From positions 62,001-126,000 of the forward strand of contig CAYWBI010000001.1 of the NCBI GenBank assembly GCA_964456445.1: 64,000 nucleotides of DNA. The letters are read 5' to 3'. Position 1 is the stretch's first letter. Each line of letters starts with the position of its first letter. Both the position numbers and the translations under genes were made by a program. The notes beneath the pieces are model-generated. The model worked only from the letters and a program-made list of their open reading frames with translations. It searched no databases and was not told the origin of the DNA. Shown here one piece after another: positions 45,831 to 58,200 of this stretch. The DNA is from CAYWBI01 sp964456445 (lineage in GTDB: Bacteria; Calditrichota; Calditrichia; Calditrichales; J004).

Positions 45831-48800
45831 ATGAGTAAAAAACCAACGCAACATAAAAACATTGAAGACATATATCCCTTATCACCTATGCAACAGGGGA
45901 TGTTATTTCATAAGCTGCTGGAACCGGAAAGCCCGACCTATAACGAGCTCATGTACTTTAAGCTGCGAGGGCCTATTGAACCGCAGGTTTTTAGAAACGC
46001 CCTGCGCGCGCTCGTACGGCGCCATTCGGTTCTGCGGACCGCTTTTATTTATAAAAAAAGTGAAAAGCTCTTACAGGTCGTCCACAAAGAAGTGGAGTTG
46101 CCAGTGCTCATGGATGATTGGCGCGATAAAACATCAGAAGAACAATCCATTGGCTTTAAAATACTGTTGGATAAAGATCGAAAAAAAGGTTTTAATTTAT
46201 CCAAAGCGCCCTTATTGCGCCTGCATCTTCTTAGATTAGAAGATGATTTATGGCAGGTGCTTTGGAGTAATCATCATCTGATCCTTGACGGTTGGTCGAA
46301 TCCCATTCTGCTAAAAGAATTGTTCATCTTATATGAAACCGGGCTAAAAGGGCTGGAAGCACCCTTACCGCCCGCCCGTCCCTTCAAGGAATATATTTTA
46401 TGGTTACAAAAGCAGGATAAAGAAAAGGCCAATGTTTTTTGGAAAGATTTTTTGCAAGAGTTTTCCGTTCCAACTCCTTTTAATGTGGATAAACTGCCAA
46501 ATCAGCGAAAATCAATGGATCGTTATGGAAAACAGCAGTTCCGTTTAAATCGTACTGAAACGGCACGTATAAAAGCCACAGCAAGGAAAGAGAACCTAAC
46601 CGTCAACAGCATGGTGCAGGGTGCCTGGGCCCTTTTGCTGCATCATTACAGTCGCGAAAATCAAATCGTTTTTGGCGCAACGGTTTCTGGAAGACCCGCT
46701 GAAATAACCGATATTCAAAATATGGTTGGGTTATTTATAAACACCTTGCCGCTTTGTGTAAATATTGATCCACAAAAATCGACAAACACCTGGTTAAAAG
46801 AAGTGCAGCGGATGGCCGTGCTGTTACGGGATTTTGAATACAGCGCGCTGGCCGATGTGCAAAAACAAAGCGCAATTGATTCCGGCCCCCTGTTTGAAAG
46901 CATTCTGGTATTTGAAAATTATCCGGTTGAAGAAGAAATGGGCCGTCAAAAAACAAGTCTTACCCTTTCGGATTTTGGCGTTTATGAACAAACCAATTTT
47001 CCGCTTACACTTCTTGTTGCCGCCGATGAGGAAATCATTATCGATGCCTCCTATCAGCCGACCCGTTTTACAGAACCGGTTATTACCGATATGTTGGGAC
47101 ATCTGCGCAATCTTCTTTTGTCCATGGCCCGCAACCCCGATCTTCCTTTAGGGCAACATAAAATTTTAAATCAGGAACAGGAAGAGTCCCTGCTAAAAAT
47201 CAGTAAAGGCCCCCAACAGAATTATGATTCCACGGCTTTTATCCCTATTCAGTTTGAGCGCCAGGTGCGGGCGACACCTACACAAACAGTGCTGATTTTT
47301 GATGACCGGAAATGGAGCTATGACGCCCTGAACCGGGCGGTCAACCGGCTTGCCCGGGAGTTGATTCATGCTGGGATTAAAGCAGACCGGCGCGTGGCAG
47401 TCTATATGGAACGCTCGGCGGAAATGGTGCTTGCCCTTTATGCCATCATTAAAGCAGGCGCGGCATATGTGCCCATCGACCCTACCAATCCAACGGACCG
47501 CATCCGCTTTATGTTGGAAGACAGCAAACCGGCATTGATCTTAACCCAGAAAAAATTTATCCAGGATATCAGGCAATCGGGGCACAAACATTTAATTGTC
47601 GATGTGGACAACCTGCCGGAACGCAGCGAAGATAACCCCAAACTGGATATTGCGCCCGATCAGGCGGCCTATATGATCTACACATCCGGTTCCACCGGTC
47701 GGCCCAAGGGCGCCATCTTGCCCCATAAGGCCATCCGCAACCGGCTGCAATGGATGCAGAATACCTACAAACTGGATGCAACAGATCGAATCCTGCAAAA
47801 AACGCCCTACACTTTTGATGTCTCGCTATGGGAATTCTTTTGGCCTCTGATGTACGGCGCCACCCTGGTGATGGCCCGCCCGGAGGGTCATAAGGATACC
47901 GCATATCTCGTGCAAACCATTCACGATCAGAAAATCACCACTTTGCATTTTGTACCACCCATGCTTCAGGTTTTTCTGGAAGCGCCGGGCGTTGGGACAT
48001 GTGATTCCCTTAAACGGGTTATATGCAGCGGCGAGGCCCTGCCCGTTGATCTAAAGGAACGCTTTTATAAAAAACTGCACGCGGACTTCCACAATTTATA
48101 TGGCCCCACCGAGGCAGCGGTGGATGTTACAGCCTATGCCTGCACGCAAACGTTACAGAATAAGTTGTTGCCTATAGGAAAACCGATCGCCAATACAAAT
48201 ATTTATGTCTTGGATGAACAGCTCCGCCCTGTGCCTGTAGGTGTGCCGGGAGAATTGTTTATTGGCGGAATTCAATTGGCGCGCGGCTATCATTTGCGAC
48301 CGGATCTGACCGCCGAAAAATTTATCCCCGATCCCTTTTCAAAAATACCCGGCGCGCGTATGTACCGCAGCGGCGACCTTGTAAGGCGGCTGCCCGGCGG
48401 CGACATCGATTATCTTTCACGTCTGGATTTTCAACTAAAAATCCGCGGTTTCCGCATCGAACTCGGTGAGATAGAGGCGAACCTTACAGCCCTTTCGGAA
48501 ATACGCGAAGCGCTGGTCACCGTGTACGAACCGCAACCGGGCAACAAGCAATTGACGGCATATATAACCCCTGCAAACAGCGGGACGGTAATTGATGCAG
48601 ATAATATCCGCGCCGCCCTTTCCGCCAGTCTGCCGGATTATATGATCCCGGTGCATTTTATTACGCTGGAAAGCTTCCCGCTTACGCCCAATGGGAAAAT
48701 AGACCGCAAGGCGCTGCCCGCCCCCGAAGGCCCGGCGCCGGACACAGAAAGCTATGTGGCCCCCGGCACGGCCCTGGAAAAAGAAATACAAACCATTTGG

Positions 48801-51800
48801 CAGGACATCCTCGCCGTGGAACCCATCGGCATACACCGTAATTTTTTTCAATTAGGCGGCCACTCGATTCTTGCCACACGCCTGGTTACACGCTTCCGTC
48901 AGGCTTTTAAAGTGGAAATCCCATTAAGCGCCGTTTTTGATTCGCCCACCATCGCCCGCCAGGCTTTGTTGGTTGAAATGGAACAGGCCAGCGGTCAACG
49001 TCCGGATCTGCCCGAATTGGTCCCCGTGGCCCGTTCCGGGCTACTGCCCGTTTCACTGCCCCAACAACGTTTGTGGTTCATCGATCAGTTTAACCCGGGC
49101 ACCACCGCCTACAACATCAACCTGGCCCTGATGATAAACGGAAAACTGGATATTGAGTTATTGGAAAAAAGTATCCGGGCGGTAATCGACCGGCACGAAA
49201 TTCTAAGGACCAGTTTTGTCAACAAAGACGGAGCGCCCTATTTGCATATTCATTCCGATTTTGACTTCCATTTGGAATATGCCGAAAACAAAGATGGAAT
49301 ACCGGAAGAAGAAACGGTCCGCAGCGAGTCCGCCGCCATGGCCGCAACCGTTTTTAACCTGGAAGAACTACCGCTATTGCGTATGAGGGTAGTCGGTTTT
49401 AATGATACCCGCTTTTTGTTGACGGGCGTCATCCATCATATTATCAGCGACGGGCAGTCGATGCAGGTTTTTATCAATGAGGTATTGGCCTTTTACCGCG
49501 CCCTTAGCACAAAGAACGAAGTAGATATGGCCCCCCTTCCCTTCCAGTACGCCGATTATGCCTCTTGGCAGCGTCAATGGTTAAGCGGTGATATCCTGGA
49601 AAAACATATCCGGTACTGGAAGGAAAAAATCGGTCCACAACCCGACGTTTTGGAACTGCCCACGGATTTTCCACGTCCGGCGGTACAATCCTTTAACGGA
49701 CGGCAAATCGATTTTGAACTGGAAGAAAGCCAAACGGCCCGTTTAAAAATTTTTACGCAACAAAACGGCGTCACCCTGTTTATGGCCCTGATGACCGCTT
49801 ACCAAATCCTGTTGCACCGCTATAGCCGTCAAACGAATATTTTGATCGGTTCACCGGTTACCGGGCGGCTGTTGGAAGAATCCAATAATCTGATTGGTTT
49901 TTTTGTAAACACCCTGGTATTAAAAGGCTCGTTTGAGGCAAGCACCACCGTTGCACAGACCTTACAAAATATCCGGCAGAATGTCCTCGAAGCCCATGCC
50001 CATCAATCCCTGCCCTTCGAGCAACTGGTGGAACTGCTTCAGCCGGAACGTGACCTGGCCCATCCTCCGCTTTTTCAGGCGGCGTTTATTTTACAGAATG
50101 CACAAAGCCTGGCTATGGATACGGCCGGTCTGCAATTTGAAGAAGTCGTTCCGGAATCCGTTGTGGCCAAGGTAGATTTAAGTCTTTATGCAATCGAAAA
50201 CGCAGATAACATCAGTTTGAGATTGGAATATAACAGTGACCTGTTCCGCGCGGAAACCATCGAACGCATGGGGCGTCATTTGATGCGGGTTTTAACCGGG
50301 ATGCTGGAAAATCCGGCGCGGAAAATTGCACAGATCCCGCTGATGGGACGCAGGGAACAAGATCAACTTCTTCAACAACTGTCCGCCCGTGCCGCGGATA
50401 AATTAAAAATGAATAATGTCGTGGCGGCCTTTCGTGCCCGGGTTGTTGAAAACCATTCGCAGACCGCCCTGTCCACAAACGGAAGTGAAATATCGTATGC
50501 CGAGCTGGACAGGCTTTCGGATAAGGCAGCAGGCCGTCTGTTGGAGACCGGGATTAAAACAGAAGATATCCTGGGTATTTGCATGGACCGCGGCCCATTG
50601 ACGGTAATTGCCATGCTGGCCATTCTAAAGGCCGGAGCGGCATATCTGCCGCTTGATCCAGCCTATCCAGGGGAACGGTTGCGCTATATGGCGCAGGATG
50701 CGGGCGCCTCCTTCATTTTAACAAACGATAGTACATTGGAACATGCCCAGTCTGTTTTTCCGCCGGATATCCAACTAATAACCATGGAATCCCTGTTGCA
50801 GGAAGGCAAAACTGACAACACGCTAACCCTGCCGGAAATCGGTCCGCTTCAACTGGCCTATGTGATTTACACCTCCGGCTCTACGGGAAAGCCCAAGGGA
50901 ACGTTGTTGGCGCACCGGGGATTGGTGAACCTTGCCCATGAACAGCGCAAGGCTTTTAAAATAGATTCCACCAGCCGGATTTTACAGTTTGCCTCGCTGA
51001 GTTTTGACGCGGCTACCTGGGAAATATTTATGGCCCTGTTGAACGGTGCGGCACTGCACCTGATCGAAACAGAAACCCAGGCCGATATCGGCCTGTTACA
51101 GGAGCGGATGGTAGCGGAAAAAATCAGCACAATTACCTTGCCGCCTTCTGTGCTGGCCTTGTTTGACACTCGGCCCATGCCCGATTTAAAAACAATCATC
51201 ACGGCGGGTGAAAAGTGTCCGCAACCACTGGTAAAACGTTTCCAGCCCGGTCGTCAGATGGTGAACGCCTATGGTCCCACGGAAACCACCGTGTGCGCCT
51301 GTTATTATGAAACCAATGCAAGTGAAACCCTAAATCCGCCCATTGGTTTTCCACTTGGCGGCTTTGACCTGCATGTTCTGGATTCAAACCTGCAATTGTT
51401 ACCGGTGGGCGTACCCGGCGAATTGTGTATCGGTGGCATAGGGTTGGCGCGCGGCTACCTCAACCGGCCGGACCTGACCAATGAAAAATTTATTGCGCAT
51501 CCTTATGGCCCGCCGGGCGCGCGTTTGTACCGTAGCGGTGACCTGGTTAAACGCCGTGACGACGGTGCCATGGAATTTTTGGGCCGCATCGACAGTCAGG
51601 TAAAATTACGCGGTTTCCGGATAGAATTAGGGGAAATCCAAAACGCCCTACAGGAGATTGCCAGTGTTCGCGACGCCTTTGTCATGATTCGTGAAGAAGC
51701 GCCGGGCGATCAACGTTTGTGCGCCTATCTGGTAAGCGATGAGGAAATCGATACAATGCATATAAAAGAACAACTTTCCGCCCAGCTGCCGGACTATATG

Positions 51801-52289
51801 GTGCCTGCCGCGTTTGTTTTTTTAAAGGCTTTGCCGCTTACCGTCAATGGGAAGGTGGACGTTAAGAACCTGCCGCTCCCGGAAACGGGACGGACAAACC
51901 TTCAGGTGGAATTTGTGGCTCCGCGCGACGGGCAGGAAGAAACCATCGCCGGGATCGTAAAGGAATTGCTGAACATAGAAACCGTTGGCATCCATGACAA
52001 TTTTTTTGATTTAGGCGGCCATTCCCTGCTGGCCACCCGTTTTGTCTCGCGTCTGCGCGAAACGCTTAATATAGAAGTACCGTTGCGCGTTTTGTTTGAA
52101 CATCCCACCATCGCGGGTATGAGCGAAGCTTTTTCGGGCAGCGAAGTACGGCAAATTGACGCCGATGAACCCGAATTGGTTGCCCTGGACCGCGGGGCGG
52201 AAGACGATGACGACGACTTACTGGACGCCATGGATGGCCTTTCCGATGATGAATTGAACGCGCTGTTAAATGAGGATGACAACGAATAG
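45831..52289 (+). CDS. AL5: NRPS C-A(Ser)-T-C-A(Phe)-T
   Basis: A 2,152-residue bimodular NRPS. The first C domain opens with IEDIYPLSPMQQGMLFHKL, typical of condensation domains that accept a D-residue from an upstream epimerase, as AL4 supplies. Its active site is HHLILDG (148-154). A1 (YTSGSTGRPKG near 617) has code DVWHISLVD, serine. T1 carries Ser1012. C2 has HHIISDG (1202-1208). A2 (YTSGSTGKPKG near 1679) has code DAWTIAAVC, almost identical to the GrsA phenylalanine code. T2 carries Ser2065. The tail is very acidic (DDDDDLLDAMDG, then LSDDELNALLNEDDNE), matching the basic start of AL6. The N-terminal MSKKPTQHK is basic, opposite to the acidic AL4 tail. Confidence 0.94.
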   Translation: MSKKPTQHKNIEDIYPLSPMQQGMLFHKLLEPESPTYNELMYFKLRGPIEPQVFRNALRALVRRHSVLRTAFIYKKSEKLLQVVHKEVELPVLMDDWRDKTSEEQSIGFKILLDKDRKKGFNLSKAPLLRLHLLRLEDDLWQVLWSNHHLILDGWSNPILLKELFILYETGLKGLEAPLPPARPFKEYILWLQKQDKEKANVFWKDFLQEFSVPTPFNVDKLPNQRKSMDRYGKQQFRLNRTETARIKATARKENLTVNSMVQGAWALLLHHYSRENQIVFGATVSGRPAEITDIQNMVGLFINTLPLCVNIDPQKSTNTWLKEVQRMAVLLRDFEYSALADVQKQSAIDSGPLFESILVFENYPVEEEMGRQKTSLTLSDFGVYEQTNFPLTLLVAADEEIIIDASYQPTRFTEPVITDMLGHLRNLLLSMARNPDLPLGQHKILNQEQEESLLKISKGPQQNYDSTAFIPIQFERQVRATPTQTVLIFDDRKWSYDALNRAVNRLARELIHAGIKADRRVAVYMERSAEMVLALYAIIKAGAAYVPIDPTNPTDRIRFMLEDSKPALILTQKKFIQDIRQSGHKHLIVDVDNLPERSEDNPKLDIAPDQAAYMIYTSGSTGRPKGAILPHKAIRNRLQWMQNTYKLDATDRILQKTPYTFDVSLWEFFWPLMYGATLVMARPEGHKDTAYLVQTIHDQKITTLHFVPPMLQVFLEAPGVGTCDSLKRVICSGEALPVDLKERFYKKLHADFHNLYGPTEAAVDVTAYACTQTLQNKLLPIGKPIANTNIYVLDEQLRPVPVGVPGELFIGGIQLARGYHLRPDLTAEKFIPDPFSKIPGARMYRSGDLVRRLPGGDIDYLSRLDFQLKIRGFRIELGEIEANLTALSEIREALVTVYEPQPGNKQLTAYITPANSGTVIDADNIRAALSASLPDYMIPVHFITLESFPLTPNGKIDRKALPAPEGPAPDTESYVAPGTALEKEIQTIWQDILAVEPIGIHRNFFQLGGHSILATRLVTRFRQAFKVEIPLSAVFDSPTIARQALLVEMEQASGQRPDLPELVPVARSGLLPVSLPQQRLWFIDQFNPGTTAYNINLALMINGKLDIELLEKSIRAVIDRHEILRTSFVNKDGAPYLHIHSDFDFHLEYAENKDGIPEEETVRSESAAMAATVFNLEELPLLRMRVVGFNDTRFLLTGVIHHIISDGQSMQVFINEVLAFYRALSTKNEVDMAPLPFQYADYASWQRQWLSGDILEKHIRYWKEKIGPQPDVLELPTDFPRPAVQSFNGRQIDFELEESQTARLKIFTQQNGVTLFMALMTAYQILLHRYSRQTNILIGSPVTGRLLEESNNLIGFFVNTLVLKGSFEASTTVAQTLQNIRQNVLEAHAHQSLPFEQLVELLQPERDLAHPPLFQAAFILQNAQSLAMDTAGLQFEEVVPESVVAKVDLSLYAIENADNISLRLEYNSDLFRAETIERMGRHLMRVLTGMLENPARKIAQIPLMGRREQDQLLQQLSARAADKLKMNNVVAAFRARVVENHSQTALSTNGSEISYAELDRLSDKAAGRLLETGIKTEDILGICMDRGPLTVIAMLAILKAGAAYLPLDPAYPGERLRYMAQDAGASFILTNDSTLEHAQSVFPPDIQLITMESLLQEGKTDNTLTLPEIGPLQLAYVIYTSGSTGKPKGTLLAHRGLVNLAHEQRKAFKIDSTSRILQFASLSFDAATWEIFMALLNGAALHLIETETQADIGLLQERMVAEKISTITLPPSVLALFDTRPMPDLKTIITAGEKCPQPLVKRFQPGRQMVNAYGPTETTVCACYYETNASETLNPPIGFPLGGFDLHVLDSNLQLLPVGVPGELCIGGIGLARGYLNRPDLTNEKFIAHPYGPPGARLYRSGDLVKRRDDGAMEFLGRIDSQVKLRGFRIELGEIQNALQEIASVRDAFVMIREEAPGDQRLCAYLVSDEEIDTMHIKEQLSAQLPDYMVPAAFVFLKALPLTVNGKVDVKNLPLPETGRTNLQVEFVAPRDGQEETIAGIVKELLNIETVGIHDNFFDLGGHSLLATRFVSRLRETLNIEVPLRVLFEHPTIAGMSEAFSGSEVRQIDADEPELVALDRGAEDDDDDLLDAMDGLSDDELNALLNEDDNE

Positions 52290-52290
52290 A

Positions 52291-55200
52291 ATGAAAAAGG
52301 TTACAAATAAAAGGGCCGATTTATCCCCGGAACAAAAAAAACAACTGGTCCAAAAATTAAAGGCCAAAAAGAAAATCCATCTTTTCCCGCTTTCCTATGC
52401 CCAACAGCGCATGTGGTTTTTAAACAGATTGACGCCCGACAGCCCGGTTTACAATCTGCCACTGGCCGTTCGTATCACTGGCCCATTTAAAAAAGATATA
52501 TTCGAAATAAGCCTGAAAACCATTATTAAGCGTCATGAAATATTAAGAACAACATTCCGTGAGATAAAAGGCGAGGTCAGACAAATTACCGGTCCGGCTT
52601 CCGCGATAACAATTGAAATTCTGCCTGCCGGAAACACACCTTTGTTAGAAGTTATTCAAACAACGGCAAGGCAAAGTTTTGATCTTGAAAAAGGGCCACT
52701 GGGCATTGTAAGGTTGATTAAAACCGCAGAAGAAGAACATGTGATGATCATTGTTATGCACCACATTATCTCCGATGGGTGGTCCATGGGCGTTTTGGTC
52801 CGGGAGTTTACTCTTCTGTACGAAGCGCTGATAAAGGGTGAAACCCCGGTACTTCCACCACTAAAAATTCAATATGCCGATTATGCCCAATGGCAAAAAA
52901 AATGGCTTGAGGGTGAACGACTGCAAAAACAGCTCTCCTTCTGGCGCAAAACCTTAACCGCATCACCGCCGGTTCTGGAGCTCATGGGCGACAAAGCACG
53001 ACCCAAAACCCTTTCCAACCGTGGGGCGCAAATTTATCATACGCTGGACAGCAAGCAATGGCAAGCGCTTAAAAAACGGGCAGGGCAATATAAACTTACC
53101 GATTTTATGTTCTTATTGGCCCTCTTTTATAACCTGCTGCACCGCTACACACGTCAGGAGGATATCTGCATCGGTACGCCTGTGGCCAATCGTAACCGTG
53201 CAGAATTGGAGCCGCTGATCGGTTTTTTTGTAAATACGCTGGTCCTGCGTTGCGCTTTTGATCCCGATGACAGCGCCACAACCTTTTTTACCAGGGTAAA
53301 AAATACCGCAGTGGAGGCCTTTGCCCATCAGGATATCCCTTTTGAAATGTTGGTGCAGGAATTGCAACCGGCCCGTGATATGAGCCACAGTCCTCTATTT
53401 CAGGCCTTTTTTACCCACACGGCTTTTAACAAATCAGTGGATTTCCCAAAGGGTCCCCTACATTTTACACCCCTGGAACAAGAGGTAAAAACGGCAAAGT
53501 TTGAACTTTCATTGTTCACTCAGGAAACGGCCGAAGGGTTGAATATCACTTTTGAATACAATACCGATTTATATAGCGCGGATTTTATAGACCGCATGGC
53601 GCAGCATTTTAAAACCCTTTCCGTTCAATGGGCCGATCATGATTTTGAAAAAATTGGCGAAGCCGAAATCCTGCAGCCACGGGAACGTGATAAAATCCTA
53701 AAAGCCTTTAACAATACCAAACGGTCCTATCCTCCCGCCCTTCCGCTTACGGCTTTGTTCGAAAACCGGGCATCCGTCCGCCCGGAGTTGACAGCCCTGC
53801 GCTTTAAGCAGGAAGAATTAAGTTATCGGCAAATCCATGAGGCCGTTTGGAATCTGGCCGGTCATTTGCAACAGGCAGGGTTAAAACCAGGCGATTTTGC
53901 CGGATTATATCTTCAGCGCTCCCCGGAATTGGTCATTGGCATGTATGCCATCGTGCTGTGTGGCGCCGCTTATGTTCCGCTGGACCCCGACTATCCCCAG
54001 GACCGTTTAGCCTATATGGTAGAAGACTCCGGGGTTAAATTGGTAGTTACGTCCGACGAGCTGTCGGGCGCCTCCATGCTCCGTGGAAAAAATTGTATTG
54101 TAGTCAACAGCTCCGCGGAGAGCTCCGGTTTTACACCGGCTTTAATCGATGTGGACGATACCGCTTACATGATTTACACCTCCGGTTCCACCGGTAAGCC
54201 AAAAGGTGTAAGGATAAGTCACCGTTCCATCTGGAACCGCTTGCAATGGATGCAGGAAACGTTTCAGTTGACCCCGGAAGATAAGGTATTGCAGAAAACA
54301 CCTTATAGTTTTGATGTGTCTGTCTGGGAATTTTTCTGGCCGTTACAGGTGGGCGCCACCCTGGTTGTTGCCGGACCCGGTGGCCATAAGGACCCGCTTT
54401 ATCTGCAAAAACTTATCCGGGCAGAAAAAATTACCACACTCCATTTTGTGCCATCCATGTTACAGGCTTTCCTGAATATGGCCGATATCGGCATGTGTAG
54501 CAGTTTAAAACGGGTCATCTGTTCCGGCGAGGCCCTGTCCCGAACATTGGTACAACAGTTTTTTTCGGGCAGCTCAGCGGAACTGCATAACTTGTATGGC
54601 CCTACCGAGGCCGCGGTCGATGTTACCTGGTGGCCCTGTTCAAAGGATGACGCTTATGCTTCTGTGCCGATTGGCCGCCCCATTGCCAATACGCAAATCT
54701 ATCTTGTGGATCCAAAAGACAGGTTACTACCCGTTGGCGTTGCCGGGGAACTGGTGATTGGCGGCGTCCAGGTGGCCACGGGCTATCATAACCGGCCCGG
54801 GTTAACCGCCGAAAAATTTATTCCCGATCCCTTTAGCGAGCAACCGGAAGCCCGTATGTACCGCAGTGGCGACCTGACCCGTTATATGGATAACGGCGCC
54901 ATCGAATTTCTTGGGCGGATCGATCATCAGGTAAAACTGCGCGGTCTGCGTATCGAGTTGGGCGAAATTGAAAACGCCCTGAAAAAAAGGAAAAATATTA
55001 CCGATGCGGTAGTGCTGGCCCGGAGCTTTGGAGAGGGCGATCAACGGCTGGTTGCTTATCTGCAATCTGATAAAACTGTGAATATTGAAGAAATCCAACA
55101 ACATCTTTCGCGGCAATTACCGGAGTATATGGTACCCGCGATCTATAAAGTTTTGGATTCCATTCCCTTGTCCCCAAGTGGCAAGGTGGACCGCCGGGCC

Positions 55201-58200
55201 TTGCTGGCCATGGAAGTAGAAGCGGCCCGGGAACACATCTATGTAGCGCCCCGGGGTGAAACCGAGGAATCCATCGCCCACATTTTCTCTGAACTGCTCC
55301 AGGTGGAGAAGGTAGGCGCAGAAGACAGCTTTTTCGATCTCGGCGGACATTCCTTATTGGCCACGCGCTTGGTTTCCCGTATCAATATTCAATTTGAAGT
55401 GAATTTTCCATTGCGCGCGGTTTTTGATGCGGCATCTGTCCGTGGGTTAGCTTCTCAACTAAAACAGTTAAAGAAACAAAAGATAAAAAGTTTACCTCAA
55501 GCCGATCGTTCCCGGGCAATCCCTCTTTCTTTTGCTCAACAGCGTTTATGGTTCTTAGAACAACTGGAGCCCGGAAGCCCCTTTTATAACATCCCCATGG
55601 CTTTTACTTTGTATGGAGAAATGGATACACACGCGCTTGAAAAGGCATTTCAGGCACTGCTTCGACGTCATGAGGCCTTACGGACATCCATTCATACCAT
55701 CGAAGGAACAGGTATTCAAAAAATACATGATACGGTGGCATTTGAGTTGGATATTTTGGATATAGCAACCCTGAATGAAAAGAAACAAAAGCAGGAAATT
55801 GACGAACAAGTAAAACTTTTGGCGCGTCATGCTTTTTCATTGGCCCGGGCGCCCTTGTTTAAAATTTTGCTGATCCGTGTTGAGGCTAAAAAACATATCC
55901 TGCTTGGTACGGTTCATCATATTATTTCGGATAACTGGTCAAATCAAATCATACTTTCCGAATTAACCCTATTATATCAATTCCACCTCAGTGGTGGCCA
56001 TGATCCGTTACCGCCTCTTAAACGACACTATGCGGATTTTGCTGTGTGGCAGCGCGATTGGCTGGAGAAAGGCGCCTTGGATGATCAATTGGCTTTCTGG
56101 CGTTCCGCACTGGATGGAATGCCTCCGCTTTTGGATTTACCCTTGGACCGTCCCAGACAGGCGACACAAACCTACAACGGCGATGTCCATCGCTTTGCCC
56201 TTGAAAAGGAATTAAGCTCTCGGTTAAAAACGATTGGTAATCAAAAAAATCGCACCCCATTTATGCAATTTTTAGGTTTATTCGGGATTTTTCTGACCCG
56301 TTTAAGCGGTCAGGAAAATATCCCCATTGGCGCCCCCGTTGCCAATCGTTCGCTTGCAGACACGGAAAATATGATCGGTTTTTTTGTAAACACCCTGGTT
56401 TTACCTGTAAGGGCGTCGCACACATCGCCGATGGAAACAGTGCTTGAGCAGACAAGAAAAATGGCGCTGGAAGCTTATGAACATCAGGATATACCATTTG
56501 AACGCCTTGTTGATGCACTTCAGAATGAGAGGGATATGAGCCACTCGCCCTTATTCCAGACCATGCTCGTTTACAACGATTACACACCTGAAAAATCCAA
56601 CGGTCAAGGCCCATGGCGTGTGGAACCGCTAAATCAGCACAGTGGAACGTCAAAATTTGACCTGACCCTTTTTGTTGATGAGCGGCCCACAGGGTTTGAC
56701 GTTCTAATCGAATACAATACCGATCTATTTGATGCGATAACCATCCGGCGCTGGGGCCGGTTTTTTGTTGAGTTATTGAAACAATATGTACAAACCCCTT
56801 CCTTGCAGATAAGAAAAGTTGATTTGATGCAGGATTCGGATAGGAATTTGCTTTTCAACGAATGGAATGCGTCCTTATCTGAAGTTCAATCATCCGGACT
56901 CTTTCTGGATAGTTTTCGTGAAGCCGTAAATAACTATCCGGAAAAAAATGCCCTGATAAGCCAAAATGCAACCCATACATACAAGCAGCTTGAACGGCAA
57001 TCAAATCGGATTGCACATTTTTTGATACAACAAGGTACAAAACCTGAAGACCGCATTGCACTTGCCCTTCCCCGTAGCGCCGATCAAATAATCTGTTTAT
57101 TGGCCATTTTAAAAAGTGGCGCCGCTTACGTCCCCATCGATTTATCCTATCCGGCAAACCGGATTGAATATATGCTGGAAGATGCCCGGGTGGCTATAAT
57201 TGTTACCAGTGAGGCCGAGTCGGAACGATTTAAAAAATCAAAGGCCAATAAAGTTTATATTGAACATCTAAACCGTGAAATATCGGATTTTCCCGTGCAA
57301 GCGCCTTCGGTTAATATTCATGAACAACAATTGGCTTACATGATTTACACTTCAGGTTCCACCGGTTTGCCTAAAGGGACCTTGCTGACGCATCAGGGGT
57401 TGAAACATTATCTTACCTGGTGTGAAAACAACTATCCTCTCGATCATGGAGCGGGAAGTGTTGTTCATGCAACCATTGCCTTTGATGCAACTGTTACTTC
57501 GGTTTTTGCGCCCCTTTCCGTTGGGGCTTCTCTAACTTTAACACCAGCCGATGACGACCTGGAAGCGCTGGCTACCGTGTTGAAAGAAACGGATCAACCC
57601 TTTGGCATGATAAAAATTACACCGGCCCATTTGGATGTACTCAGACAACAAATTAAGCTTGAACAAGCTGCTACGCTTACCCATTCCTTTGTTATCGGCG
57701 GGGAAAACCTCACCAGGGACCAGATTCAGTTTTGGCAGGAAAACGCACCGAATACCTTGCTTTTTAATGAATACGGACCAACGGAAACGGTGGTGGGGTG
57801 TGTGGTTTATGAAGCTTCAAAATGGAAACAATCCGGTTCTGTGCCCATCGGCAGGGCGATTTCCAATACCCCCGTTTATGTTCTGGATGAAGCGTTAAAT
57901 CCAGTTCCACCGGGGATTGCAGGTGAACTTTATATTAGCGGACCGGCCGTCGCCCGAGGCTATCACAACCGGCCCGGACTTACGGCGGAACGTTTTCTGC
58001 CCGATCCGTTTGCTTCTGTTCCCAATGCCCGTATGTATAAATCCGGGGATACAGTCCGCTATTTAAACAATGGACACTTGATATTTCTGGGGCGGATTGA
58101 CCAACAGGTAAAAATACGCGGCTACCGAATTGAACTCGGCGAAATCGAAAATATATTGACCGGTTTTCCGGGTATAAAAAGTGTGGCCGTTATTGCAAAA

